Shown here in pieces: positions 1 through 8,854 of a DNA stretch of 64,000 bases; positions within the stretch are counted from its first letter, which is position 1; every line of letters starts with the position of its first letter. The position numbers were made by a program, and so were the translations under genes. The stretch lies in NCBI GenBank assembly GCA_965198715.1, contig CBDAPV010000001.1, positions 1,674,001-1,738,000 of the forward strand, given 5' to 3'. The notes below the pieces were generated by a model. That model saw only the letters and a list, made by a program, of their open reading frames with translations. It ran no database searches and was not told the DNA's origin. Origin of the DNA: RH-AL1 sp965198715. Its GTDB lineage: Bacteria; Pseudomonadota; Alphaproteobacteria; Rhizobiales; Beijerinckiaceae.

Positions 1-781
1 TGGCCGGGCCGTGCGACAGCGCCGCCGCGGTGGCGACCAGCACCGCCGCCATGATGAGCTGGGTCACGATCGAACCGATGGCGGTATCGGCGCGCGCGGA
101 CGGCAGGTCGGCCGTTGTCAGGCCTTTCTCGATGACCGCCGACTGCTGGTAGAACACCATCCACGGCATGATCACCGCGCCGATGTTGGCCGAGACCAGC
201 AGCAGGTACTTGGGATCGGCGATCGGTATCGAGACGGCGTCGCGCACGAGCTCGCTCATCGTGGGGTGGGCGATCACGGCGACGACGAGGAAGGCCAGTT
301 CGAACAGGCCGATGGCCAGTGCGATTCGTTCGACGCTGCGGTACGAGCCCGTGACCGCCATGAGCACCAGCGTGGCGACGGCCAAGCCCATGGTGAGCGC
401 GGTCGGCACGCCGATCATGTCGCCGATGCCGGCGAGCCCGGCGAACTCGGTGAGCAGCGCCCCGATGCAGGCGACCATCAGCGTCGTCACCGACACCCAG
501 GCCCAGGCCTTGCCGAAGTGGTGCTGGATCAGCGCGGCGTGGCCCTGGCCGGTGACGATGCCGAGCCGCACCGTCAGCTCCTGCACGAGGTAGAGGATCG
601 GAATCAGGATGAACTGGAAGGCGAGGAGCTTGTAGCCCCATTGCGCGCCGCTCTGCGCGGCTGTCACCACCGATCCGGCGTCGGTATCGGCGAGCATGAC
701 CACGATGCCCGGGCCGGCCACGGCGAGGAAGCGGCGCAGGCTGAACCTGGAACGAGTGGGGAGGTGCAGAACGTCGGTCAT
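1..781 (-). CDS. NRAMP-related divalent metal transporter (3' end beyond window)
   Basis: This is the N-terminal 260 residues of an inner-membrane transporter of the NRAMP/MntH superfamily, which couples divalent metal uptake to the proton gradient. The ATG at 781 gives MTDVLHLPTRSRFSLRRFL, after which membrane segments begin at once. The region aligned with the TM1 metal motif DPGN reads DAGS (within ADTDAGS), and the TM6 motif reads MPWMVFYQQ instead of the usual MPH. The protein closely resembles the next gene, so the two look like a tandem duplication. The C-terminal half lies outside the window. The altered metal ligands make classical manganese specificity uncertain. Confidence 0.85.
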   Translation of the reverse strand, partial: MTDVLHLPTRSRFSLRRFLAVAGPGIVVMLADTDAGSVVTAAQSGAQWGYKLLAFQFILIPILYLVQELTVRLGIVTGQGHAALIQHHFGKAWAWVSVTTLMVACIGALLTEFAGLAGIGDMIGVPTALTMGLAVATLVLMAVTGSYRSVERIALAIGLFELAFLVVAVIAHPTMSELVRDAVSIPIADPKYLLLVSANIGAVIMPWMVFYQQSAVIEKGLTTADLPSARADTAIGSIVTQLIMAAVLVATAAALSHGPA

Positions 782-923
782 CGCTGGGTCTGATCCTGTT
801 CAGACCGGTCCGGTAATGCTGTCATCACCACCTCGCCAAAGGCGTTCGGCCGCAGCCGTCGTAGAATAGAGTTGTTCTTATTCAAGGCTCGCGCATGAAA
901 CGAAGCTCGATCAGGGGCTTGGC

Positions 924-2192
924 CTACTTAGCATTGCCGGTGATGCCGGCGTAGAGCCCGAGGATTGTCGTCACCAGCATGAGGCCGCCGACGAGCCACG
1001 CGTACCAGCCCCGGAGCCGGTGTTCCTCAGGGAGCTTGCGCGCCAGCAGGAACAGGAAGCCCAGCACGATGGGCAGCAGCATCGCATTCATGACCTGCAC
1101 GCCGACGGACAGCGTGACGAGGTTGGCGCCGGCCAGCACGACCCCCGCCGCGGCCAGCAGCACGACGATGTAGATCGAGTAGAACCACGGTGCCTGCGAG
1201 GGCGAACGATCGAGCGAGTGCTTGAAGCCGCTCAGCTCGCCGATAGTACGCGCCGCGGTCAGCGTCACCACCACGGCCGCGACGAAGGAGGCACCGAGGA
1301 CGCCGAGGCCGAAGCAGAGGTTTCCGGCGATCGGCCCGAGCGTATGGGTCAGCGCGCCGGCCACCTGGCCGACGCTCTCGAGCGACTTGCTGTCGCCCTT
1401 GCCGGCCAGCGCCGATGCCGCAGCGACGAGCACCGCCGCCATGATGAGCTGGGTCACCACCGAGCCGATCGCCGTGTCGAGCCGCGCGGAGCCGAGCTGC
1501 TCCTTCGTCAGGCCTTTCTCGATGACGGACGATTGCTGGTAGAACACCATCCACGGCATGATCACCGCGCCGATGTTGGCCGAGACCAGCATCAGGTACT
1601 TCGGGTCGGCGATCGGGATGTTGGTCATTTCCGCGACGAACTGCGACCAGCTGGGATGGGCGATCATCGCCACCCCGATGAAGGCCACCTCGAAGGCGCC
1701 GATCGCCAGCGCGATCCGCTCCACGCTCTTGTACGACCCCGTGACCGCCATGGCCGCCAGCGCGCCCACCGCGAGCAGCAGGCTGAGCCACACCGGCAGA
1801 TGCACCATCGATCCCACGGCGGCGATGCCGCCAAATTCGGTGAGCAGCGCGCCGGCGCAGGCCACGACCAGCGTCGTGGTCGAGACCCAGGCCCAGACCG
1901 CGCCGTAATGCTCGCGGATCAACACCGCGTGGCCCTTGCCGGTGACGATCCCGAGCCGCGCGGCCAGTTCCTGCACAATGTAGAGGATGGGGATCAGAAT
2001 GAACTGGAACACGAGGAGCTTGTAGCCCCATTGCGCCCCGCTCTGCGCCGACGTGACGATGGACCCAGCGTCGGTATCGGCCAGCATCACCAGGATGCCG
2101 GGCCCGAACAGGGTTACGAGATGCCAGACACGTGAGCCCAGCCCGCCCTTAGGCTGATCGCGACGATGCTCTTCGACCGCGGTGGATGTCAT
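924..2192 (-). CDS. NRAMP-related divalent metal transporter, tandem paralogue
   Basis: A 422-residue transporter of the NRAMP superfamily, close to the usual length. The start is set at the ATG giving MTSTAVEEHRRDQPKGG. The open frame runs on to 2540, but that part is arginine-rich, antisense to the next gene and not membrane-like. TM1 carries LADTDAGSIVTSAQSG, so the canonical Asp-Pro-Gly-Asn is Asp-Ala-Gly-Ser. TM6 carries GAVIMPWMVFYQQS, so the Met is kept but the following His is Trp. In canonical NRAMPs the TM1 Asp and Asn and the TM6 Met bind metal; here the Asn is replaced by Ser. It lies upstream of a near-copy on the same strand and downstream of the PQQ dehydrogenase gene. The substrate is not known. 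Confidence 0.88.
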   Translation of the reverse strand: MTSTAVEEHRRDQPKGGLGSRVWHLVTLFGPGILVMLADTDAGSIVTSAQSGAQWGYKLLVFQFILIPILYIVQELAARLGIVTGKGHAVLIREHYGAVWAWVSTTTLVVACAGALLTEFGGIAAVGSMVHLPVWLSLLLAVGALAAMAVTGSYKSVERIALAIGAFEVAFIGVAMIAHPSWSQFVAEMTNIPIADPKYLMLVSANIGAVIMPWMVFYQQSSVIEKGLTKEQLGSARLDTAIGSVVTQLIMAAVLVAAASALAGKGDSKSLESVGQVAGALTHTLGPIAGNLCFGLGVLGASFVAAVVVTLTAARTIGELSGFKHSLDRSPSQAPWFYSIYIVVLLAAAGVVLAGANLVTLSVGVQVMNAMLLPIVLGFLFLLARKLPEEHRLRGWYAWLVGGLMLVTTILGLYAGITGNAK

Positions 2193-2266
2193 GGCGCCCT
2201 CGCTTCCGATGCCGCCAATCGTCGCCGTCCGCGAAGGTTCTCGACCGCGCGAGTTTGCCGCCTCCG

Positions 2267-4072
2267 CTACTGCGGGAGAGCGAACACCATGAGCGCGTCG
2301 CCTTGCGGGTAACCCCAGATGGCGCTGCCGCCGGCCGCCACCGCCACGTACTGACGGCCGTCGATGGCGTAGGTGATGGGTGGGGCGTTGACGCCGGCGC
2401 CGCATGCGAAGCGCCACAACTTCCTGCCGGTGGCCGCGTCGTAGGCGTCGAAGTCGCCGCCGCCCTCGCCGGTGAACACCAGGCCGCCCGCTGTCGCCAC
2501 AACGCCGCCGACCAGCGGCTGCGGAGTCTTGACCTGCCACAGCACCTTGCCCTGGTGCTGCAGGTCGAGCGCCGTCAGCGTGCCGAAGCGCGGCACGTCG
2601 GCCGGCTCGGCGGTGGTGTAGTCGACCGGCGGCTTGCCGTCGGCGGCCGGGAGGGTCGCCGTCTTGAAGGTCGTCGGCAGGTGCAACGCCGCGACGTAGG
2701 CGACGCCCTTCCTGCTATCGACCGACACCGGCGACCACGAGGCGCCGCCGCCGACCCCGGGCGAAGTCGTGACGCCCTCGGGCGAAGGCTTGGCGAAGAG
2801 GTTCTCCTGCGGGACGAAAGGCTCGGACTTGAAGAGCAGCTTGCCGTCGCGGCGGTCGTTGACGAAGTACCAGCCGATCTTCGAGGCCTCGCCCACGGCC
2901 GGGATGCTCCGCCCCTCCACTGTCACGTCGAAGAGCGAGGCGGGACTGGCGACATCGTAACCCCACAGGTCGTGCGGCACCTGCTGAAAGCCCCACTTGA
3001 GCTTGCCGGTCTTCACGTCGAGCGCGACGAGCGACACGCTCCACAGGTTATCGCCGGGGCGCCCGGTGCCGGTGGCCTGCGGTGAAGGATTGCCGGTGCC
3101 GAAGTACAGCAGGCCGAGCTTGGGATCGACCGCCGGCGTGTTCCACATCGAGCCGCCGCCGTATTTCCAGGCGTCCTTGTCGCGCAAATCCTCGGCCTTC
3201 TCGTGAGCGATGTCGCGCGGCAGCGGCACGCCGTAGGCGGTCTTCTCGACGTAGTCGCCCTCCCAGCCGGGCTGCGTCGTGTCCCACTGCCATACGCGCT
3301 TGCCGGTCTGCGCATCGAAAGCGGCGAGGAAGCCCGACGCGCCGTATTTGCCGGCGATGCCGACCACGGTGCCGAGCGGCGCGCCGGGCCGCTCGGCCTC
3401 GAGGTGGAGCCCATAGCCGACGCCGACGACGCCGGCGAAGACCTTGCCGTCGTAGACCAGCGGTGCCGAATTGGCGCCGAAGCCGCTTTGCCCGGAGGCC
3501 TGACGCGAGACATCGTTGCCGACGCCCTTCATCATGGCGTTGCTCTCGGCCGTGTCGGCCTGCGGCGTCGCCAGCACCACGTCCCACGCGAGCTTGCCGG
3601 TCTTGGCGTCGAGCGCCACGAGGTGGGCGTCGACGGTGGCGATGTAGACCTTGCCGTAGCCGAGCCCGACGCCACGGTTGGCCGGGCCGCAGCAGAGCTT
3701 CTTGGCCGGCACGGTCACCTTGTACTCGTAGTGCCAGAGCCTGGCGCCGGTCCGGGCGTCGAGCGCGGTGACGGACGACATCGGCTCGCTGAGGTAGAGC
3801 ATGCCGTCGGCGACGAGCGGCGTCGCTTGGAAGGTCGCCGGCTTGCCGGTCTGGTAGATCCATGCCGGCGCGAGCTTCGCCACGTTGCCGGTGTCGATCT
3901 GGTCGAGCGGAGAGAAGCGGTCGGCCGCGTAGGTGCGGCCGTTCATCAGCCATTCGCTCTTGTCGGATCCGGCGTCGAGCAGGCGCTCGTCGGTGATCTC
4001 GGCAGCGCGGACGGGAAAGGCCAGCAACAGGCCGAGCGAGGCGGCGGCGAAGCGGAAGACGGAAGAAACCAT
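2267..4072 (-). CDS. PQQ-dependent (quinoprotein) dehydrogenase, periplasmic
   Basis: A 601-residue quinoprotein of the methanol/ethanol/glucose dehydrogenase superfamily, which oxidises alcohols or sugars in the periplasm and passes electrons to the respiratory chain. The ATG at 4072 gives the signal peptide MVSSVFRFAAASLGLLLAF ending near RAAE; the longer frame from 4126 adds only basic residues. Repeated W-motif blades such as ALDAKTGKLAWD form the beta-propeller. KLCCGPANRG holds the adjacent Cys-Cys pair that stacks on PQQ. GTGNPSPQ and PHDLWGYDVASP follow in family order. No CxxCH heme motif is present, so it is not a quinohaemoprotein. PQQ biosynthesis genes are not in the window. The substrate cannot be named. 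Confidence 0.9.
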   Translation of the reverse strand: MVSSVFRFAAASLGLLLAFPVRAAEITDERLLDAGSDKSEWLMNGRTYAADRFSPLDQIDTGNVAKLAPAWIYQTGKPATFQATPLVADGMLYLSEPMSSVTALDARTGARLWHYEYKVTVPAKKLCCGPANRGVGLGYGKVYIATVDAHLVALDAKTGKLAWDVVLATPQADTAESNAMMKGVGNDVSRQASGQSGFGANSAPLVYDGKVFAGVVGVGYGLHLEAERPGAPLGTVVGIAGKYGASGFLAAFDAQTGKRVWQWDTTQPGWEGDYVEKTAYGVPLPRDIAHEKAEDLRDKDAWKYGGGSMWNTPAVDPKLGLLYFGTGNPSPQATGTGRPGDNLWSVSLVALDVKTGKLKWGFQQVPHDLWGYDVASPASLFDVTVEGRSIPAVGEASKIGWYFVNDRRDGKLLFKSEPFVPQENLFAKPSPEGVTTSPGVGGGASWSPVSVDSRKGVAYVAALHLPTTFKTATLPAADGKPPVDYTTAEPADVPRFGTLTALDLQHQGKVLWQVKTPQPLVGGVVATAGGLVFTGEGGGDFDAYDAATGRKLWRFACGAGVNAPPITYAIDGRQYVAVAAGGSAIWGYPQGDALMVFALPQ

Positions 4073-4291
4073 GTGGATCTCGCGGCGAAAGCGTCTTGCG
4101 ACCCTAACCCGTGAGTGCCGCGCCATGCCAGCTTTCGCCCGGGGGCGTGACCTTTCCCATATCTTTTTACAATGTCCACGGCTGGACCAAGCCGATGTAA
4201 CTGCAACCGGCGTCTCTGACCTTCTCCCCCCTATTTCGCCGCGATTTTAAGCATCTGGCCGAGCAGAGCCTTGACAAATCTTCAGGCGTAA

Positions 4292-4846
4292 ATGGAAATC
4301 CCCGCCAATTCCTACGAGGCACTTTTTTCCATGTCGCCGCCCCTGGACCCAATCGACCAGAGTTTGGCGATCTACATGCCGGGCGTCAGCCGCTCCCTTC
4401 TCGAGGAGCTGGCGGGCCATCTTCGTGGCTGCTTCCACGGTACTTCTGCCACGAGCATGGATCTGACCGAGGTTCCGGACGTCCTGGCAGCCAGCGCGGG
4501 CGTGCGCGCCGCGCCCTCACCGGCCGAACTCGCCGACGCCCTCGCGACGATCAAACGGGCCGCCGCTTTGGTGAGCCCCCTTGTCGAACACGAGCAACTC
4601 AAGCGGAGTTTTATTTCGCTCGAACAGCAGGTCAGCCAATACGAGCGGAGCTTCGACTCCGTTACCGAGAAGCTTCAGCACGTCAAGGCCGAGGCCGCGG
4701 AGTACAAGCGACGGTTCCTCGCCGCGGAAGAGAAGCTCGACGTCCTCATGGGCGCGCTCTCACGAGCTGTGGGCCTCCTGCCACCCCAATTGTGCCGACA
4801 ACCCACCGAGGGCTGGGTCATGCTACAGTCACTTCCTCTGGAATAG
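4292..4846 (+). CDS. Small coiled-coil protein, first gene of a coiled-coil cluster
   Basis: A 184-residue protein I do not recognise. Residues 1-80 include IYMPGVSRSLLEELAGHL and an Ala-rich helix. From about residue 100 to 155 there is a coiled coil (HEQLKRSFISLEQQVSQYER, then EKLQHVKAEAAEYKRRFLAA). No signal peptide or membrane segment is visible, so it is likely cytoplasmic. A second in-frame ATG at 4331 (MSPPLDPIDQ) is a possible alternative start. It lies 14 bp before a much longer coiled-coil gene on the same strand, so they are probably one operon. A TTGACA hexamer sits at 4271-4276, but no good -10 follows at normal spacing. Confidence 0.65.
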   Translation: MEIPANSYEALFSMSPPLDPIDQSLAIYMPGVSRSLLEELAGHLRGCFHGTSATSMDLTEVPDVLAASAGVRAAPSPAELADALATIKRAAALVSPLVEHEQLKRSFISLEQQVSQYERSFDSVTEKLQHVKAEAAEYKRRFLAAEEKLDVLMGALSRAVGLLPPQLCRQPTEGWVMLQSLPLE

Positions 4847-4860
4847 GCAAGGCGTCTCGC

Positions 4861-6348
4861 ATGACCGGCAACAGAACTGGCTTCCTCCAGCGGATGTTCG
4901 GAGGAGAGATCGACGCCCGCCCGCCGGACCGCGTCGCCGCGCCGGCCGTTGTCGTCACCCAGCCCAAGGCGCTGACATCGCCGTTCGGCGAGTTCGGCGA
5001 GAAGGGCGAGCGGGTCGGCGAGCAGATCGCCTATTTTATCAGCCGCCTCGACGAGCTCTACAGCCTGCGTCAAGAGTTCGCCTCGGTCGCCAAGCCGATG
5101 CAGGATTTCATCGTGTCCCATGCGGAGGCGCAGACCCGCCTCGCCGAGACGACGGCTCTGCTCGCTCGCGAGAAGACCGACGCGCAGACGATCCGTTCCG
5201 AAGCGCACGCGCTCAGGGCCGCGAATTCGCGGCTGGAGAACGCGCTGGCGGAGGCGCACAACCAGATCAAGCTGCACGAGGATGTCGTAGAGAACAGGTC
5301 GGGCCAGCTGAGAAACCTGCAGATCGCCCACGACGACGTCACCTCCAAGCTCGACTGGACGATGCGCCAGCTCGCGACGGAAACGCAGGCCAACGCGGAC
5401 CACGGCGAGGCGCGCCGCAGCCTCGCCGAGGAGCTCAACCAGGTCGAGCAGGAACTGGCCAACGAGCGAGCGCGCTTCCTCGAGCTGCGCGATCAGCACG
5501 AGGCCAGCGGTGGGGAGATGCGTCGCCTGCAAGGGATCGCCGACCGGCTGCAACCGTCTCTTACTTCAGCCAAGCGGCGCGTCGCGGAACTCGAGAACGA
5601 TGCCGCCGCCGCGAGCGCGACGGTCAGCACGCTGGAACTGAAGATCGCGACCGAGCAGGAACTCCGCCGCGCCGCCGAGCACGCCCGCTCTCAGGAGAAG
5701 GTCGCGTACGACAACGAGATCGCGGCGTTGCTGTCGCAGGTCGAGGCGCTCGAAAGTCGTCACACGACGACGACCAAGATCTTCGAGCAGTCCCGCGCCC
5801 TCGTGAACGACAAGATCGAGCAGGTTCGGCAGCTGGAGCGGGCGGCCAAGGACGCACAGGCCGACAGGCTGGTCGCCGAGCGCAAGCAGAGCAATGCGCA
5901 GGAGGAAATCCGCCGGCTGGCCGAGCAGGCCGCGTCACTTGGAACGCGGCACCAAGAAGCCCACGAGCGCAGCAGCATGCTCGCCAACGCGGTTTCGGCC
6001 AAGGATGCTCAAATCGAGCAGCTCGACAGCCGCTGTATCGCGTTGAAGAACCAGCTCGAAGACGCGGTCGCGCGTCACGAGCAGGAACGTATCGCCATCG
6101 AGAGCACCAACCGCAAGCTGATCGAAGAGGTGCAAAGCGAAAGGGCCGAACGCGCCTTGGCGCAGGGCGCGTTGTCGATCGCCCGAAACAGCCGTGAGAA
6201 GCTTCTGACGCAGCTCGAGGAGCTGAAGCGGCAGCGGTTGACGCGCAGCGTCGGGCCGCATGACCTCGCCGAAGAGGTTCACGAACAGGAAGGACAGACC
6301 AACATCCACAAGTTCCGAGGACCCGAGTTTGCCGGAGACGGCGCTTGA
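4861..6348 (+). CDS. Long coiled-coil protein, crescentin-like (tentative)
   Basis: A 495-residue protein that is almost wholly alpha-helical coiled coil from about residue 60 to 470. It has a short non-helical head (MTGNRTGFLQRMFGGEID, then Pro-rich) and a short tail. Near the end is ERALAQGALSIARNSREKLL, a stretch of the kind I associate with the C-terminal part of crescentin-type filament proteins. This layout suits an intermediate-filament-like cytoskeletal protein, but low-complexity coiled coils can mislead. The start at 4861 was chosen over 4792 because the extra N-terminal residues overlap the preceding gene. It lies between two other coiled-coil genes on the same strand. Confidence is high for a real gene and moderate for the family. 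Confidence 0.75.
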   Translation: MTGNRTGFLQRMFGGEIDARPPDRVAAPAVVVTQPKALTSPFGEFGEKGERVGEQIAYFISRLDELYSLRQEFASVAKPMQDFIVSHAEAQTRLAETTALLAREKTDAQTIRSEAHALRAANSRLENALAEAHNQIKLHEDVVENRSGQLRNLQIAHDDVTSKLDWTMRQLATETQANADHGEARRSLAEELNQVEQELANERARFLELRDQHEASGGEMRRLQGIADRLQPSLTSAKRRVAELENDAAAASATVSTLELKIATEQELRRAAEHARSQEKVAYDNEIAALLSQVEALESRHTTTTKIFEQSRALVNDKIEQVRQLERAAKDAQADRLVAERKQSNAQEEIRRLAEQAASLGTRHQEAHERSSMLANAVSAKDAQIEQLDSRCIALKNQLEDAVARHEQERIAIESTNRKLIEEVQSERAERALAQGALSIARNSREKLLTQLEELKRQRLTRSVGPHDLAEEVHEQEGQTNIHKFRGPEFAGDGA

Positions 6349-6391
6349 TCGAGAACTGTTCCGCACGCCCTGTTCGACGAAGGATACGACC

Positions 6392-6808
6392 ATGGAGATC
6401 AAGAAGGTGATGCTCGACGAGGACAAGCCCGAGAACGACGCGGCGCCCAGCGCCCGCGAGAAGGTCTTCCAATTTCAGGCTCGCACCGAGCTTGCTGCCG
6501 CCGACGTGCCGCCTCCGGCCGAACGGCGGGATTGGGGTGCGGCAATCGATCTGATCAACGAGGCCTCCAACGCCGTGCGCTGGGCCGAAGAGCGGGCACA
6601 GACGGCCGAGGACTATTCCAAGCAGCTCGCCGCATTCCACAAAGAGCAGCTGAAGGCGGCCGAGCAGCGTGCGGCGACTGCCGAGAAGCGTACCGAGGCG
6701 GCGCTTCTCCGCGCCGCGGAGGCTGAGGCTTGGCTCACGCGCTTCCATGACGCAATCGTCGAGGGCTTCGGCAAGGGCATGAACGAACCGGTCTCGGCGC
6801 GTTCCTAA
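6392..6808 (+). CDS. Small coiled-coil protein, third gene of the cluster
   Basis: A 138-residue cytoplasmic protein of unknown function. The ATG at 6392 is preceded by AAGGA at good spacing and gives MEIKKVMLDEDKPENDAAP; the longer frame from 6260 only overlaps the upstream gene. The centre (about residues 50-115) is a charged helix, AVRWAEERAQTAEDYSKQLA then FHKEQLKAAEQRAATAEKR, ending in WLTRFHDAIVEGFGKGM. It follows the crescentin-like gene by 43 bp. It is plausibly an accessory or partner of the filament-like protein, which is inferred from position only. Confidence 0.7.
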   Translation: MEIKKVMLDEDKPENDAAPSAREKVFQFQARTELAAADVPPPAERRDWGAAIDLINEASNAVRWAEERAQTAEDYSKQLAAFHKEQLKAAEQRAATAEKRTEAALLRAAEAEAWLTRFHDAIVEGFGKGMNEPVSARS

Positions 6809-7046
6809 GCGCGATCTGAAGGATCAACGCGCTCGGTAATCGCGAGGCCGAGTGACGGCCTCGGGACAACATGAACCGACGCTTCGTCCAGTCGGGGACA
6901 GTTTTGACAACCATCCGAGGATAGCGCACATCGGCGTTGTGGCGGCGCAGCGCGCTGCGTCCCGGACGATCACGAGATCCGTCGCTGGTTTCCTGATCGC
7001 CAAGCAGTTCTCTTGGTTTTTCTGGAAGATAAAGAGGATCGAGACT

Positions 7047-7283
7047 GTGGCCGCACGTGGGGCGATCAACCCTTTGAAGCTGTCGACCCTTATCGCCGTG
7101 GCGATCCTGGTCGGTACAGAGGTCGTAGGCGCGTCCTGGGCGGCGGGCTGGGCGCTCGGCGGCATTTTATCGTTGCCACCGCTGATCAGCCGCGGCCTCG
7201 AGGTGATCTTTGGTCTGTCCGGCTTCGTGCTGCTCTACCTCTTCATGCGCGTTGCGTTGCGCCATGAGCCGGTCCGCGACTGA
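7047..7283 (+). CDS. Small membrane protein with two transmembrane segments
   Basis: A 78-residue inner-membrane protein of unknown function. The GTG at 7047 (MAARGAINPLKLSTLIAVA) is preceded by AAGAGG and fits better than the longer frame from 6852, whose first 65 residues are not membrane-like. Two hydrophobic segments are visible: LSTLIAVAILVGTEVVGASW and VIFGLSGFVLLYLFMRVAL. It lies about 195 bp upstream of hemA on the same strand. Position alone does not link it to heme synthesis. Confidence 0.6.
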   Translation: MAARGAINPLKLSTLIAVAILVGTEVVGASWAAGWALGGILSLPPLISRGLEVIFGLSGFVLLYLFMRVALRHEPVRD

Positions 7284-7477
7284 CGCGGGGCTGCAGGATT
7301 TCACAACCTTCAAGGTTGGAAATGCCCGAGATGGGACCATCTGCCTCTCGGCACGACATTTTGGAATTGCTATAGATCCAAACCGGAGTATGAAGAGGGT
7401 GTCAGCTTAGGTTGACAGTCGCCGCAGTTGACACTTCGACAGCGGCCAGTCCGAAGTCGCAGCGCATAGGGTTCAGG

Positions 7478-8788
7478 ATGAGCTATCGCCATCACTTCGC
7501 CAACGCCATCGGCAAGCTGGAAGCGGAACGCCGTTACCGGGTGTTCGCCGATCTCGAGCGTAGTGCGGAACATTTTCCCACCGCCCTCTGGCACCGCAGC
7601 AGCGGCCACGCCGAGGACGTCACCATCTGGTGCTCGAACGACTACCTCGGCATGGGTCGTCATCCCGAAGTCATTTCGGCGATGACTGAGACTGCCGCCA
7701 AGCACGGCGTCGGCGCCGGCGGCACCCGCAACATCGCCGGCACCAGCCATCCGCTGGTAAAGCTCGAGGCCGAGCTGGCCGATCTGCATGGCAAGGACGG
7801 CGCGTTGGTCTTCACCTCGGGCTGGATCTCGAATCTCGCATCAATCGCGACGATCGCCGACCTCATTCCCGACTGCCTGATCCTTTCGGACGCGCTGAAC
7901 CATAATTCGATGATCGAGGGTGTGCGCCGCTCGTCGGCGCAGCGCATGATCTTCCGCCACAACGACGTGGCCCACCTCGAGGAGCTGCTGCGCGCAGCCG
8001 GTCCCGAGCGCAACAAGCTGATCGTGTTCGAGAGCCTCTACTCGATGGACGGCGACATCGCGCCCATCAAGGAGATCTGCGATCTTGCCGAGAAGTACAA
8101 CGCGATGACCTACATGGACGAGGTCCACGCGGTCGGCCTCTACGGCAATCGCGGCGGCGGCATTGCCGACCGCGAGGGCCTGATGCACCGGGTCGACGTC
8201 ATCGAGGGCACGCTGGCGAAGGGCTTCGGCACGCTGGGCGGCTACATTGCCGCCGACAAAGCGATCGTCGATGCCGTGCGCTCCTACGCCGGATCGTTCA
8301 TCTTCACGACCGCGCTGCCGCCGGCGATCGCCGCCGCCGCCAACAAGGCCGTCGAGATCCTCAAGAAGGGTAACGAGCTGCGCGCCCGTCACCAGCGCCA
8401 AGCACTGCTGACCAAGCACGCGCTCTCGGCGGCCGGCCTGCCGGTCATGGCCAACCCCTCGCATATCGTGCCGGTCTTCGTCGGCGACGCCGAGCTGTGC
8501 AAGGCGGCCTCCGACATGCTGCTCGAGCGCCACAACGTCTACATCCAGCCGATCAACTACCCGACGGTCGCCAAGGGCACCGAGCGCCTGCGCATTACGC
8601 CGACGCCGTTCCATACCGATGCCCACGTCGCTGAGCTTGTCGACGCGCTGGTCGATGTGTGGAAGACGTTGGGGCTGGCCTTCGAGGAGCCCAAGATCGT
8701 GGCATTCCGCTCCAAGGCAAAGGTCGCGAACGAGCTCAAGGTCGATGCCGCCTGCTCGTTCCCCGACTTCAAGATCGCCGCCGAATAA
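7478..8788 (+). CDS. hemA: 5-aminolevulinate synthase
   Basis: Condenses glycine and succinyl-CoA to 5-aminolevulinate, the first step of heme and other tetrapyrrole synthesis by the C4 (Shemin) route used by alphaproteobacteria. It is a 436-residue fold-type I PLP enzyme. The start at 7478 (MSYRHHFANAIGKLEAER) is preceded by AGGG and places the PLP lysine of TLAKGFGTLGGYI at residue 248, the position known for the Rhodobacter capsulatus enzyme. A TTG at 7412 in the same frame is rejected for that reason. Other family motifs are CSNDYLGMG, GAGGTRNIAGTSHPL and MDEVHAVGLYG. The C-terminal tail after about residue 400 is somewhat longer than in short homologues. Confidence 0.97.
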   Translation: MSYRHHFANAIGKLEAERRYRVFADLERSAEHFPTALWHRSSGHAEDVTIWCSNDYLGMGRHPEVISAMTETAAKHGVGAGGTRNIAGTSHPLVKLEAELADLHGKDGALVFTSGWISNLASIATIADLIPDCLILSDALNHNSMIEGVRRSSAQRMIFRHNDVAHLEELLRAAGPERNKLIVFESLYSMDGDIAPIKEICDLAEKYNAMTYMDEVHAVGLYGNRGGGIADREGLMHRVDVIEGTLAKGFGTLGGYIAADKAIVDAVRSYAGSFIFTTALPPAIAAAANKAVEILKKGNELRARHQRQALLTKHALSAAGLPVMANPSHIVPVFVGDAELCKAASDMLLERHNVYIQPINYPTVAKGTERLRITPTPFHTDAHVAELVDALVDVWKTLGLAFEEPKIVAFRSKAKVANELKVDAACSFPDFKIAAE

Positions 8789-8854
8789 GCCTGCGGCAGA
8801 CGCAACCGAAGTTTGCAAATGGTACCAGCAGGTGCCGTTTCTTTTTAGCTTCGC

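Noticed and set aside
4167..4438. Small minus-strand frames upstream of the coiled-coil cluster
   Set aside because: They overlap the coiled-coil gene antisense and have no start signals or family features.
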